Shown: positions 28,607-39,963, numbered from the stretch's first letter. The stretch is 64,000 bases of DNA from Platerodrilus igneus (GCA_036346225.1 JARFIW010001744.1:1-64000), one strand, 5' to 3'. Notes: a model not told the origin generated them from the sequence alone. Translations and numbers: made by a program.

Positions 28607-30469
28607 TTAGGTTAGTAGTCAAAACGTTTTACCACTAAGACAAATAATCGAACGGTTGCATGGGCGATAGTCTTGAGGCATAAATAGTGCTGAGGCAAAA
28701 ATAGTGTTGTGGTTTCAGCTTGGGTTAGTAATCGAAATGTTTTACTACTAATACAAAATAATCGAACGGCTGCATGAGCGGAAATAGTGTTAAGGTATAA
28801 ATAGTGCTGAGGTGAAAACAGTGTTGAGGTTTCTACTTAGGTTAGTAGTTGAAATGTTTTACTACTAAGACAAAATGATCGAACGGGTGCATGAACGGAA
28901 ACAGTGTTAAGGTATAAATAGTGCTCAGGCGAAAACAGTGTTGAGGTTTTAACTTAGGTTAGTAGTAGAAATGTTTTACTACTAAGTCGAAAGTATCGAA
29001 CGGGTGCATGGGCGAAAATAGTGTTAAGGTATAAATAGTGTTGAGGCGAAAACAGTGTTGAGGTTTTAACTTAGGTTGGTATTTGAAATGTTTTACTACT
29101 AAGACAAAATAATCGAACGGGTGCATGAGCGGAAATAGTGTTAAGGTATAAATAGTGCTGAGGCGAAAATAGGGTTGAGGTTTTAACTTAGGTTAGTAGT
29201 TGAAATGTTTTACTACTAAGACAAAATGATCGAACGGGTGCATGGCCGGAAATAGTGTTAAGGTATAAATAGTGTTGAGGCGTAAACAGCGTTGAGGTTT
29301 TTACTTAGGTTAGTAGTTGAAATGTTTTACTACTAAGCCAAAATGATCGAACGGTTGCATGAGCGGAAATAGTGTTAAGGTATAAATAGTGCTGAGGCGA
29401 AAACAGTGTACAGGTTTTAACTTAGGTTAGTAGTTGAAATGTTTTACTACTAAGACAAAATGATCGAACGGGTGCATGGCGGAAACAGTGTTAAGATATA
29501 AATAGTGTTGAAGCGAAAACAGTGTTCAGGTTTTAACTTAGGTTGGTATATGAAATGTTTTATTACTAAGACAAAATGATCGAACGGGTGCATGAGCGGA
29601 AATAGTGTTAAGGTAGAAATAGTGCTGAGGCGAAAATAGTGTTGAGGTTTTAACTTAGGTTAGTAGTTGAAATGTTTTACTACTAAGTCAAAATGATCGA
29701 ACGGGTGCATGGGCGGAGATAGTGTTAAGGTATAAATAGTGCTGAGGCGAAAATAGTGTTGAGGTTTTAACTTAGGTTAGTAGTTGAAATGTTTTACTAC
29801 TAAGACAAAATGTTCGAACGGGTGCATGGCCGGAAATAGTGTTAAGGTATAAATAGTGTTGAGGCGTAAACAGCGTTGAGGTTTTTACTTAGGTTAGTAG
29901 TTGAAATGTTTTACTACTAAGCCAAAATGATCGAACGGGTGCATGAGCGGAAATAGTGTTAAGGTATAAATAGTGCTGAGGCGAAAACAGTGTACAGGTT
30001 TTAACTTAGGTTAGTAGTTGAAATGTTTTACTACTAAGACAAAATGATCGAACGGGTGCATGGCGGAAACAGTGTTAAGATATAAATAGTGTTGAAGCGA
30101 AAACAGTGTTCAGGTTTTAACTTAGGTTGGTATATGAAATGTTTTATTACTAAGACAAAATGATCGAACGGGTGCATGAGCGGAAATAGTGTTAAGGTAG
30201 AAATAGTGCTGAGGCGAAAATAGTGTTGAGGTTTTAACTTAGGTTAGTAGTTGAAATGTTTTACTACTAAGTCAAAATGATCGAACGGGTGCATGGGCGG
30301 AAATAGTGTTAAGGTATAATTAGTGCTGAGGCGAAAATAGTGTTGAGGTTTTAACTTAGGTTAGTAGTTGAAATGTTTTACTACTAAGACAAAATGTTCG
30401 AACGGGTGCTTGAGCGGAAATAGTGTTAAGGTATAAATAGCGATTAGGCGAAAACAGTGTAGAGGTTAT
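28607..30469 (+). repeat. 117-bp satellite array, middle block
   Basis: About 16 units. Unit starts (AGGTTTTAAC) fall 117 bp apart, for example 29061, 29178, 29295. A higher-order repeat of 585 bp (5 units) is visible: CATGGCCGG / GTAAACAGCGTTG variants at about 29240 recur at 29825. Each unit contains TTAGTAGT-(11)-ACTACTAA, able to form a hairpin. Confidence 0.95.
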
Positions 30470-30875
30470 TGTTCTCGCGCGGGGGGTCTTATAAATTTAT
30501 ACATCGATTTCCCTCTTCGGTGTTTTGTTTTGTTCTAAACTGCAGTTCCTCTTCCTTCAACAAGTGGACTGTATGCGAATTGAGTCTGTGTTGCGTTGCA
30601 CTTGCACTGTGTTTTTTAGGGGTTTAACAACTAAAGTCTGCGGCACTTGACTAACTTACGGTACCGAACGAAGAAACCGACGACCGTTCTGCTTCAATAT
30701 CCGTAAGAAAGTGTTTGTTCACTACTCTTAGTCCAACTTATTTACCCATGCACAAGGAATTTTTATGGCAGGATATAAGGAAACAAGGGATGACAGTTTT
30801 ACTATTAGATTTACGACTACAAATTTAAAATAACTTAAAATTAACCACGCGAACGTGCGACAAAGAGACCGAACA
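30470..30875 (-). repeat. BEL/Pao 3' LTR
   Basis: 406 bp, begins TGTTCTCGCG and ends GAGACCGAACA; TGTTC/GAACA are the inverted ends. Near-identical to 36333-36738. TCCCGCCCACC follows directly on the internal side. Confidence 0.95.
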
Positions 30876-30999
30876 TCCCGCCCACCAAAATAAGTATGAA
30901 CTAACTTATTTTATATTTAAAACCTAATTAGAGCTATTAACTAAGAAACCTAACCGACAAACTTATATAAGTGAATATATGTGTACATACCATTAAATA

Positions 31000-33126
31000 T
31001 CAAGTAACTGGCAGTAAACATAGTTTCACTAGGGGGCGTTTAACTAACCCTTGGGATGTCTTGACTGTAGCTACCCGAACGATACCGTCTGTACCAGGGT
31101 GAACATCTACTACTCTTCCTAAACGCCACTGTAGAGGGGGGTTATTTTCTTCCTTTAAGAGGACAAGCGAATCAATAGGTAAGGTAGCGGAATTCTTCAA
31201 CCACTTACCTTTCTGCTGCAACGTGTGCAGGTATTCAGCACTCCATTTCTTCCAAAACCCTTGTTGCATTTGCTGCAACAATTGCCAGCGATTCAAACGA
31301 GAGGGGTTTATGGACAACAAATCTAGATCTGGTAACACCGAAACTGGTTCAACATTAAGAAAATGACCCGGGGTCAAATACGAGAAATCATGCGGTTCGC
31401 AACTCAGTGCGCATAGTGGACGTGAGTTGAGAATCGCTTCGATTTGAATCAATACCGTCGAGAATTCTTCAAACGACAAAATTTGTTTGCCGATAATTCT
31501 CTTTAAATGGGATTTTACCGATTTAATCCCGGCCTCCCACAACCCACCAAAATGAGGAGCAGCAGGAGGATTAAACACAAATTTGATTCCCTCAACGCCT
31601 GCCGAATGGCGCATCAATTGAGAGATTTCACGAGAGGCCCCGACGAAATTAGTACCATTATCACAATGGATTTGAATACATTTGCCTCTTCGAGCAATAA
31701 ATCGACGTAAAGCACCCAAGAAAGCGTCTGTCGACAAGTTAGACACTAGTTCCAAATGGATGGTTTTAGTGCTGAAACAAATAAATAAGCAAATGTACGC
31801 CTTCAATGATTTTGCGCCACGACATCGATTCATCGTGACAGAGAAAGGTCCACCAAAGTCGACTCCCGTGTGTAAAAACGCCTTATCTGGAGTTAACCTA
31901 GAAGCTGGTAAATCCCCCATAGGGGGGCATAAAGCCACAGGGTTTACACGAAAACAACGAATGCAGGATTTCAGACATTGCCGAATAGCCCTCTTGGCGC
32001 ACAAGATCCAATAATTTTGAGTTAGTAAAAATTGTGTTGTTCGATTTCCAGGATGTAAATGTCTTTCATGACAATCTAATATAATAAGTTCAGTCAATCG
32101 ATGCGACCAAGGAAGCAAAATTGGAAATTTTGCATTATGCGACAACTCTGAGTTACGTAGGCGACCGCCCACCCTCAACAAATCATGACTATCTAGAATC
32201 GGACTAAGGCTACGAAGTTGTTTACTAACAAGTTTTCCAGTTTTAATATTTGCAATGTCTTGAGCAAAAACATTTGTTTGAACTCTTTTAATCAATAAAT
32301 GTATAGCCTCTTGCTGTTGAGCTAGAGACAAACCATCAGAATATTTTGAACGCAAATCTGGACATTGAACATTACGAATGAAATGACGAATACAGGTAAT
32401 AATCCTACAAATTTTCTGCAGGTTTGAAAATTTATCCAACAACATATCTAAGAAATTGTCAGACATAACGACTGTTAACGACAGAGTACGATATTCGACG
32501 TCCATCTGAGATGAGTCGATAAGTTTTGGCAGCGATGTTACTGGCCATTCTTCATTACGACGCACTAACCAAGAAGGTCCTGTCCACCATAATGGATGAT
32601 GAACCAACTCTGAAGCCAAAAGTCCACGTGAGGCACAATCCGCAGGGTTATCCTGGGACTTAACATGAAACCATAAAGATGGAGAAATTCGTTCTTGAAT
32701 ATGCGAAATACGATTGCTAACGAATGTCTTCCACTTATGCGAGGAAGACCGAATCCAAGACAAAACAACAGTAGAATCTGACCACGCGAAAATATTACTA
32801 AATGATAAAATATCTTTATAAGTATTTTTGATGAAATCTACTAAATCTGCCAAGAGTACGGCAGCACACAATTCGAGACGGGGCAATGAAACGCGATTAG
32901 TAGGAGCAACCTTCGATTTTGCGCATACTAAGGAAATGGTAATATTACCTTCTAGATCGAACGAACGGAAATAGATGACAGCTGCATACCCGGCTTCAGA
33001 AGCATCACAGAATCCATGCAACTCCACCCTTTTAAAATTATGACATACGATGCGACGCGAAATCTCAATGTTCGAAACCGCTGGCAATTCACCCAAACAA
33101 TGTTTCCATTTTTGTATGACTTCCAA
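31000..33126 (-). CDS. BEL/Pao pol: RNase H-like region and integrase
   Basis: 708 codons in one frame. ELHGFCDASEAGYAAVIYF, SLPRLELCAAVLL, IFAWSDSTVVLSWI and NPADCASRG are the BEL RNase H segment. HERHLHPGNRTTQFLLTQNY and CIRCFRVNP form the integrase zinc-binding part. The DDE core shows Asp in VDFGGPF, Asp in HCDNGTNFVG and Glu in FGGLWEAGIKS. DHDF-like C-terminal domain PLQWRLGRVVDVHPGTDGIV closes the protein. The first Met is internal to pol; upstream RT lies in another frame. RNase H and integrase of the retrotransposon, apparently intact. Confidence 0.9.
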   Translation of the reverse strand: MEVIQKWKHCLGELPAVSNIEISRRIVCHNFKRVELHGFCDASEAGYAAVIYFRSFDLEGNITISLVCAKSKVAPTNRVSLPRLELCAAVLLADLVDFIKNTYKDILSFSNIFAWSDSTVVLSWIRSSSHKWKTFVSNRISHIQERISPSLWFHVKSQDNPADCASRGLLASELVHHPLWWTGPSWLVRRNEEWPVTSLPKLIDSSQMDVEYRTLSLTVVMSDNFLDMLLDKFSNLQKICRIITCIRHFIRNVQCPDLRSKYSDGLSLAQQQEAIHLLIKRVQTNVFAQDIANIKTGKLVSKQLRSLSPILDSHDLLRVGGRLRNSELSHNAKFPILLPWSHRLTELIILDCHERHLHPGNRTTQFLLTQNYWILCAKRAIRQCLKSCIRCFRVNPVALCPPMGDLPASRLTPDKAFLHTGVDFGGPFSVTMNRCRGAKSLKAYICLFICFSTKTIHLELVSNLSTDAFLGALRRFIARRGKCIQIHCDNGTNFVGASREISQLMRHSAGVEGIKFVFNPPAAPHFGGLWEAGIKSVKSHLKRIIGKQILSFEEFSTVLIQIEAILNSRPLCALSCEPHDFSYLTPGHFLNVEPVSVLPDLDLLSINPSRLNRWQLLQQMQQGFWKKWSAEYLHTLQQKGKWLKNSATLPIDSLVLLKEENNPPLQWRLGRVVDVHPGTDGIVRVATVKTSQGLVKRPLVKLCLLPVT

Positions 33127-33206
33127 TGGAGGCTCTTGGTCCCACCCGAGACCTAAAAGTCAAAGATCTTGAACTAAACGTTTAGCGAACAGTACTACAG
33201 GTGCTA

Positions 33207-33752
33207 TCAACCCGAGAGGATCAAAAATTTTGCGATAGCCGACAAAATATTACGCTTAGTGCAAGTGCGCTCTTCAACGTCTAAGTTGTATAAAAATGCA
33301 TCTGTAAGAGCACGCCACGAAAGGCCCAAAATTTTTATTGAACCACTATCTTTATCTTGAAATGTAATTGCGTCCGAACTGGACAGGGACTCCCTCAAGT
33401 TGGACATCACTTCCGGGCAATTACTACTATATTTTCTTAATTGAAAACCACCACTAGAGCAAATACTATTCAATTCACCAATTAATTGATTAGCAGCTTC
33501 AATCGAATTACATCCAGTGACTAAGTCATCAACATAGGTGTCGCTCGCTAATACCGATGACGCGAAAGGAAAATTAATCGACTCTAACCTTGCCAATTCT
33601 TGAACAGTACGCAAGGCCAAAAAAGGCGATGACGAAACTCCATAAGTCACAGTATTTAACTTAAAGTCCATAATAGGATCTGACGGAGAAAATCTCCAGA
33701 CGATACATTGATAATTACGACGAGTATCTTTAACCAAAATCTGCCGATACAT
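33207..33752 (-). pseudogene. BEL/Pao reverse transcriptase
   Basis: 181 codons: YRQILVKDTRRNYQCIVWRF, TVTYGVSSSPFLALRTVQEL and SDTYVDDLVTGC (YVDD active site), followed by IKILGLSWR. It is separated from the downstream RNase H/integrase frame near 33130-33200 and from the protease frame at about 33750, implying frameshifts. Catalytic residues are present. Confidence 0.9.
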
Positions 33753-34531
33753 TTGTTTAATGTCAGCTGTAATGAGGGTTCCGAAATTTTAAAGGGCAAG
33801 GACATTACAAAACGACCGTCCTTGTTACGTCTATAATTTTCCACAAATTGATTTTCACACCTTTCTTCTTCAGGAGAAATGTGTTTTTTGAAGGGAATAT
33901 TTTCTAATTCCCAAAATCGACGAATGTCACTGTCTAAGGGTTCAACGAAAGCACACAACGACGTAATAGAACTATTCGGGGAAACGACCTTTCCCGTTAA
34001 AACCCAACCAAAGGTTGTTTTAATAGCAACTGGCTCGTTAGCGACACCCCAACGAGACTCGTTCAACAAAACCTGAGCAAAGATTTCCGCTCCGAGTAGC
34101 ATGTCAATTTTACCAGGAACATTAAAATTAGGATCAGCTAAGGCCAAACCTCGAGTATGCGACCATTCCTTGACCCCTATCGACGACGAAGGTAATTGAT
34201 TACAAATGTTAGGTAAAATATAACAATCAATTCCATATGCTGGAGACCGTGCTCCCGAGGGGCTGACTACACACGATAGTGCACCAGACACCAACGACGA
34301 ATTCAAGCCAAGTCCTTGAACAATGACATTGGCTCTCCGTTTCCTTAAACCTAATTTTTGACGGCACCTTTCAGTCATAAAACTTTCCATGGATCCGTTA
34401 TCTAATATTACACGAACAGATTGCAATGTTCCTGTATAATCAAGCACCGACACCATTGCCGTAGCTAACAGTGTGGTTGTGTGTTCTAATGACGTCGAAA
34501 TCAACGAACTAGTGGCAGGTTGTTCATGCAC
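33656..34531 (-). CDS. BEL/Pao A17-type protease region and RT N-terminus
   Basis: 291 codons. VRVILDNGSMESFMTERCRQ aligns with the LDSGS..SF active-site pattern of BEL aspartic proteases, but with Asn in the second position (DNG). GVKEWSHTRGLALADPNF and IDMLLGAEIFAQVLL follow. The C-terminal 100 residues (FWELENIPFKKHISPEEERC) are the usual start of the BEL RT region. Cleaves the polyprotein; activity with DNG is doubtful. Confidence 0.85.
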   Translation of the reverse strand: MHEQPATSSLISTSLEHTTTLLATAMVSVLDYTGTLQSVRVILDNGSMESFMTERCRQKLGLRKRRANVIVQGLGLNSSLVSGALSCVVSPSGARSPAYGIDCYILPNICNQLPSSSIGVKEWSHTRGLALADPNFNVPGKIDMLLGAEIFAQVLLNESRWGVANEPVAIKTTFGWVLTGKVVSPNSSITSLCAFVEPLDSDIRRFWELENIPFKKHISPEEERCENQFVENYRRNKDGRFVMSLPFKISEPSLQLTLNKCIGRFWLKILVVIINVSSGDFLRQILLWTLS

Positions 34532-34565
34532 AACCGACGACGACAGATTGTCTTCACTAGGTCTA

Positions 34566-35543
34566 CTAGTAGAAGTAAGTCAGGCGCCGCTCTCCGAGGA
34601 GACGCTGACCTTGACGATGGGTTTGTCGGCGTGGCGACACCGATTTTTCTTGTTTATCGAAGTGAAGCAACGAATTGTGCGACTGATGACATTTTCTACA
34701 CGACCAATCTAACGTACAATTTTTCATCGAATGTGAAGGATTTAAGCATTTGATACAAAGATTTTTAAGCTTTACCACCTCAAATCTTTCTTGAGGGGTT
34801 TTATCGAGAAACTGCTTACATCTATAAATAGGATGCACAGCTTGACAGAAACTAAAATTTTTAACATCATTGGTGGTACCAACTAAACAGGTTTTAGCCG
34901 AAGTGCTAACAAACCTTCCTTTTTCCCTTTCTTTAACGGAATCTCGAGCTTTTAAGCATGTTCCTGAAGCAATGTCATTTATTTCCAACACTTTACATTG
35001 TTTTTCAATGTACGACCTTAAATCTTTGAACGAGGGAATTTCGTCATTATTTCCTAATTTGAAACGCTTTAAAATGTTTGTATCTAATTTTTTCGATAAC
35101 AGATTAAACAACATGAAATCTAATAAATCTATTTCCATCTGCCTTAACGCGAATATATTTTCATCAAAACAACTAATTAATTGCCGGAGTTCCGCATGCG
35201 AGTCTGAAGAACTGACCTTAGGGCATTTTTCGAGAACATTAAAATATGTTGAAAGTAATAACCTCTTGGACTGAAAACGATTAGTAATGATTTTATAGGC
35301 TTCCTCGTATGCATAATCATTTAGTGGCAAGTGTTTTATTAAGCCACGCGACGACTCATCTAATGTATCAACGAGATGGCAAAATTTTTCAACGGGTGAC
35401 AAACTGACATTATCATGAATTAATCGCTTATAAATTGCATTGTAACTCTCAAAATCTGAAATTCGTCTGGAGAAGCGGGGGACTGAAAGATGTTTCAAGC
35501 GAATTCCACAGCTTGACGAAAAAGAATTATTCATATTTTCCAC
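34566..35543 (-). CDS. BEL/Pao gag with zinc knuckles
   Basis: 325 codons. The N-terminal part LKHLSVPRFSRRISDFESYN and SLSPVEKFCHLVDTLDESSR is the gag core known from BEL/Pao elements. Two zinc motifs follow near residues 268-300: CIKCLNPSHSMKNC (C-x2-C-x4-H-x4-C) and CRKCHQSH. Binds and packages element RNA. The frame then runs into RRQTHRQGQ and stops, with pol continuing in another frame. Confidence 0.85.
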   Translation of the reverse strand: MENMNNSFSSSCGIRLKHLSVPRFSRRISDFESYNAIYKRLIHDNVSLSPVEKFCHLVDTLDESSRGLIKHLPLNDYAYEEAYKIITNRFQSKRLLLSTYFNVLEKCPKVSSSDSHAELRQLISCFDENIFALRQMEIDLLDFMLFNLLSKKLDTNILKRFKLGNNDEIPSFKDLRSYIEKQCKVLEINDIASGTCLKARDSVKEREKGRFVSTSAKTCLVGTTNDVKNFSFCQAVHPIYRCKQFLDKTPQERFEVVKLKNLCIKCLNPSHSMKNCTLDWSCRKCHQSHNSLLHFDKQEKSVSPRRQTHRQGQRLLGERRLTYFY

Positions 35544-35599
35544 CTTTGGCTTATTTTCTACCCGATCTAATTCGCATTGTTCAGCGATAATACGAATAT

Positions 35600-35845
35600 C
35601 TAATAGATAATCATCGATTTCACCCTAAGAGCCGAAAATTCATCCAATTGTTCACTTTCTTCATCAAAGAAAATATCCTTGCAAAAGGATTTGAAAAGCG
35701 TTTCAATCTGTTCGACACTTTTAATCGACGCTCTAATTAAAGCAATCGATATGTTTTCCGGTTGGTTGATTTTGCTGTATATATGATCCAACCTTTTAAC
35801 TACAAATTTAGCTTCAAGAATAGCTTTATCAATTGATATAACCAT
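35600..35845 (-). pseudogene. BEL/Pao gag N-terminus
   Basis: Begins MVISIDKAILEAKFVVKRLD, then IKSVEQIETLFKSFCKDIFF, with a frame break at about 35610. It lies just upstream of the main gag frame and reads as the true N-terminus of gag, separated by a small indel. Bases 35846-36332 between it and the 5' LTR form the leader. Confidence 0.7.
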
Positions 35846-36332
35846 ATTTAATTAATGATTAATGAACGACAATAAAAATTAATGTAAAAACAATGCGTGA
35901 CTCGAATACGCTAAATTACTAATTCATCTACGAAATTAAATTATTAATAGAAAAATGCAACTAACTACAGTGCTCGCCCGACAAATAAATTTCAACCCCT
36001 TTGTTATACAAGTTGCATGAACCCGAATGGTTGCTCCAACTTGAAGTGACAAATAAGGTAAAGATTTAGGATACAATAACCCTCATAAATAGTTTACATA
36101 AAAAGATACCGACGACGACCCTAATCTTTGCCACAAAGGATAAGGAATGTATTGTAAAATCTACCGTTATGACCAAATGTTACTAGCATTAAATGTGTAA
36201 GCAAGATGTTCTTTTCTGTGTAACACGTTTAACCATAATAAAAACTATGACAATTTTATAAATTTAAGTATAAGGAGCTTAAAGGATGGGAACTAATTAA
36301 TTAATTAAAGATCCGGTGATGAAGGCCAATTT

Positions 36333-36738
36333 TGTTCACGCGCGGGGGGTCTTATAAATTTATACATCGACTTACCTCCGCGGTGTTTTGTTTTGTTCTA
36401 AACTGCAGTTCCTCTTCCTTCAACAAGTGGACTGTATGCGAATTGAGTCTGTGTTACGTTGCACTTGCACTGTGTTTCTTAGGGGTTTAACAACTAAAGT
36501 CTGCGGCACTTGACTAACTTACGGTACCGAACGAAGAAACCGACGACCGTTCTGCTTCAATATCCGTAAGAAAGTGTTTGTTCAGTACTCTTAGTCCAAC
36601 TTATTCACCCATGCACAAGGAATTTTTATGGCAGGATATAAGGGAACAAGGGATGACAGTTTTACTATTAGATTTACAACTACAAATTTAAAATAACTTA
36701 AAATTAACCACGCGAACGTGCGACAAAGAGACCGAACA
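36333..36738 (-). repeat. BEL/Pao 5' LTR
   Basis: 406 bp, begins TGTTCACGCG and ends GACCGAACA. Just internal to it the minus strand reads AAATTGGCCTTCATCACCGG; TGGCCTTCATCACCGG three bases in is a candidate primer-binding site, tRNA not identified. Confidence 0.95.
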
Positions 36739-39036
36739 GTTATAACTTAGGTTAGTATTTGATATGTTTTACTACTAAGACAAAATGATCGAACGAGTGC
36801 ATGAGCGGAAATAGTGTTAAGGTATAAATAGTGTTAAGTTATAAATAGTATTGAGGCGAAAACAGTGTTGAGGTTTTAACTTAGGTTAGTAGTTGAAATG
36901 TTTTACTACTAAGACAAAATGATCGAACGGGTGCATGAGCGGAAAGAGTGTTAATGTATAAATAGTGCTGAGGCGAAAACAGTGTAGAGGTTTTAACTTA
37001 GGTTAGTATTTGAAATGTTTTACTACTAAGACAAAATGATCGAACGGGTGCATGAGCAAAAATAGTGTTTAGGTATAAATGGTATTGAGGTGAAAACAGT
37101 GTTGAGGTTTTAACTTAGGATAGTATTTGAAATGTTTTACTACTAAGTCAAAATGATCGAAAGGGTGCATGGGCGGAAATAGTGTTAAGGTATAAATAGT
37201 GTTAAGTTATAAATAGTATTGAGGCGAAAACAGTGTAGAGGTTTTAACTTAGGTTAGTATTTGAAATGTTTTACTACTAAGACAAAATGATCGAACGGGT
37301 GCATGAGCAAAAATAGTGTTTAGGTATAAATGGTATTGAGGTGAAAACAGTGTTGAGGTTTTAACTTAGGATAGTATTTGAAATGTTTTACTACTAAGAC
37401 AAAATGATCAAAAGGGTGCATGAGCGAAAATAGTGTTGAGGTATAAATAGTGCTGAGGCGAAAACAGTGTTGAGGTTTTAACTTAGGTTAGTAGTTGAAA
37501 TGTTTTACTACTAAGCCAAAATGATCGAACGGGTGCCTGAGCGGAAATAGTGTAAGGTATAAATAGTGCTGAGGCGAAAATAGTGTTGAGGTTTTAAATT
37601 AGGTTAGTAGTTGAAATGTTTTACTACTTAGACAAAATGTTCGAACGGGTGCATGAGCGGAAATAGTGTTAAGGTATAAATAGCGCTTAGGCGAAAACAG
37701 TGTAGAGGTTTTAACTTAGGTTAGTATTTGAAATGTTTTACTACTAAGACAAAATGATCGAACGGGTGCATGAGCAAAAATAGTGTTTAGGTATAAATGG
37801 TATTGAGGTGAAAACAGTGTTGAGGTTTTAACTTAGGTTAGTATTTGAAATGTTTTACTACTAAGTCAAAATGATCGAAAGGGTGCATGGGCGGAAATAG
37901 TGTTAAGGTATAAATAGTGTTAAGTTATAAATAGTATTGAGGCTAAAACAGTGTAGAGGTTTTAACTTAGGTTAGTATTTGAAATGTTTTACTACTAAGA
38001 CAAAATGATCGAACGGGTGCATGAGCAAAAATAGTGTTTAGGTATAAATGGTATTGAGGTGAAAACAGTGTTGAGGTTTTAACTTAGGATAGTATTTGAA
38101 ATGTTTTACTACTAAGACAAAATGATCGAAAGGGTGCATGAGCGAAAATAGTGTTGAGGTATAAATAGTGCTGAGGCGAAAACAGTGTTGAGGTTTTAAC
38201 TTAGGTTAGTAGTTGAAATGTTTTACTACTAAGCCAAAATGATCGAACGGGTGCCTGAGCGGAAATAGTGTTAAGGTATAAATAGTGCTGAGGCGAAAAT
38301 AGTGTTGAGGTTTTAAATTAGGTTAGTAGTTGAAATGTTTTACTACTTAGACAAAATGTTCGAACGGGTGCATGAGCGGAAATAGTGTTAAGGTATAAAT
38401 AGCGCTTAGGCGAAAACAGTGTAGAGGTTATAACTTAGGTTAGTATTTGAAATGTTTTAATACTATTACAAAATGATCGAGCGGGTGCATGAGCGGAAAT
38501 AGTGTTAAGGTATAAATACTGCTGAGGCGAAAATAGTGTTGAAGTTTTAATTTAGGTTAGTATTTGAAATGTTTTACTACTAAGACAAAATGATCGAACG
38601 GGTGCGTGAGCGAAAATAGTATTGAGGTATAAATAGTGCTGAGGCAAAAATAGTGTTGAGGTTTTAGCTTAGGTTAGTAGTTGAAATGTTTTACTACTAA
38701 GACAAAATGTTCGAACGGGTGCATGAGCGGAAATAGTGTTAAGGTATAAATAGTGCTGAGGCGAAAACAGTGTAGAGGTTTTAACTTAGGTTAGTAGCTA
38801 AAATGTTTTACTACTAACTCAAAAGGATCGAACGGGTGCATGAGCGGAAATAGCGTTAAGGTATAAATAGTGTTGAGGCGAAAACAGTGTTGAGGTTTTA
38901 ACTTAGGTTGGTATTTGAAATGTTTTACTACTAAGACGATATAATCGAATGGGTGCATGAGCGGAAATAGTGTTAAGGTATAAATAGTGCTGAGGCGAAA
39001 ACAGTGTTGAGGTTTTAACTTAGGTTAGTATTTGAA
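36739..39036 (+). repeat. 117-bp satellite array, right block
   Basis: About 19-20 units. Some carry a 17-bp internal duplication (GTTAAGTTATAAATAGT at 36831, 37201, 37918). A higher-order period of 718 bp is visible: CATGAGCAAA at 37051 and 37302 recurs at 37769 and 38020. The array ends within a unit at GGTATTTGAAAT (39036), where gag sequence of another Gypsy begins. Confidence 0.95.
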
Positions 39037-39963
39037 ATTTCATCTAATCTGTCCAAAAACCCCATCGGTTGTTCTGTCCGTCGTCCTTCAAATTTCGGTA
39101 GCGCGTCTCGGTTTAGTTTAATTTGCTGTCCGTAGTCTAGTCCTCCGCGTCTCCTTTCTAGGTCGTCTAACTTGTCTTGTATCTGTCTAACTTCGTCGCC
39201 GACCCTGTTCTCTAATATTGTCACGTTGTCTTTAAGTTTTGCGTCCAGTTGTGTCCTAGCGTTAACATTTTCGTTTTGTAGTGTTTCCAGCGTCTGTCCT
39301 AAATTCCTGTAGTTGGTCGTATGCTTCTTGTCACATGTTTGTATCTCACCGTTCAAATTTTTAAATCCGCTGATCATGGTCTCCTCAACTGCTTCCACAC
39401 GTGTCTTAACTTCTGCTTGTATGTCCGTCCTTGTTGCGTTCAACTCTCCCTGAAATTGTACCCGTATTTTCAATTTTGTCGTCTACACGGTCTACCTTTT
39501 CTTGTAACTCAGTCTTAAGTTCGTCCCTTACCTTTTGTATCGAAGCGAGTAGATAGTCCTGTGTGTCGTCTAATTTTGCCGTCAGTTCGGCGTGCGCCGT
39601 TCTAAACTCATTTTTTAGTTCCGTGTGTGATGTCTTAAAAATCGTCTGCGACTCGGCAAGTGACGTCTTAAAATCGTCTTTTAAACTCATCAGGAATCGC
39701 ATAATCTCTTGATTTCCTGCGGTTTCAGCTACCTTGACCTCCTGTACCGTCGCCTTGTCCGTTTCTATATTTATTACCACCGGATCTACCTGCCTCGCCT
39801 CCGTTTCCTGGACATCTCCCCCTGCATCTAGCTCCTCGTCTTGTGCTATAAATTCCGCGTCGCTTCCGTACATCCTTCCTGACCTCGTTATCCGTCTGGT
39901 GTCCGCGTCCGTCATCTCTGCTGCCTTTTTCGAACTCTTCTTTATTTTAACTACGGGCCCCAC
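39037..39963 (-). pseudogene. Gypsy gag (third family), coiled-coil
   Basis: Two overlapping frames, 39406-39963 (MGPVVKIKKSSKKAAEMTDA..., DADTRRITRSGRM) and 39015-39473 (KIRVQFQGELNATRTDIQAE..., ending KLNRDALPKFEGRRTEQPMG FLDRL), separated by one frameshift near 39470. Long heptad-like stretches (ELKNEFRTAHAELTAKLDD, VQTLETLQNE-type) predict a coiled coil. The arrangement (charged coiled-coil N-terminus followed by P.F.G.....F) resembles the gag of the elements at 48-49 kb. It is cut off by the satellite at 39036, so capsid and pol are missing. Confidence 0.7.

Larger units (their letters stand above)
30465..36743 (-). mobile_element. complete BEL/Pao LTR retrotransposon
   Basis: Element 30470-36738 with 406-bp LTRs, flanked by GTTAT on both sides (30465-30469, 36739-36743), a 5-bp target duplication. 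It sits inside the satellite, which resumes directly. Internal order on the minus strand: gag, A17-type protease, RT, RNase H, integrase. Pol frames are broken in several places, so this copy is not autonomous. LTRs differ at only about ten positions by eye. Confidence 0.95.

Noticed and set aside
26575..39036. CTGAGGCGAAAAC in each satellite unit as a hammerhead
   Set aside because: There is no room for stem II between CTGAGG and CGAAA and no matching stem I; resemblance is accidental.
26575..39036. CRISPR array
   Set aside because: Units are contiguous 117-bp satellite monomers without spacers, in a eukaryotic context.
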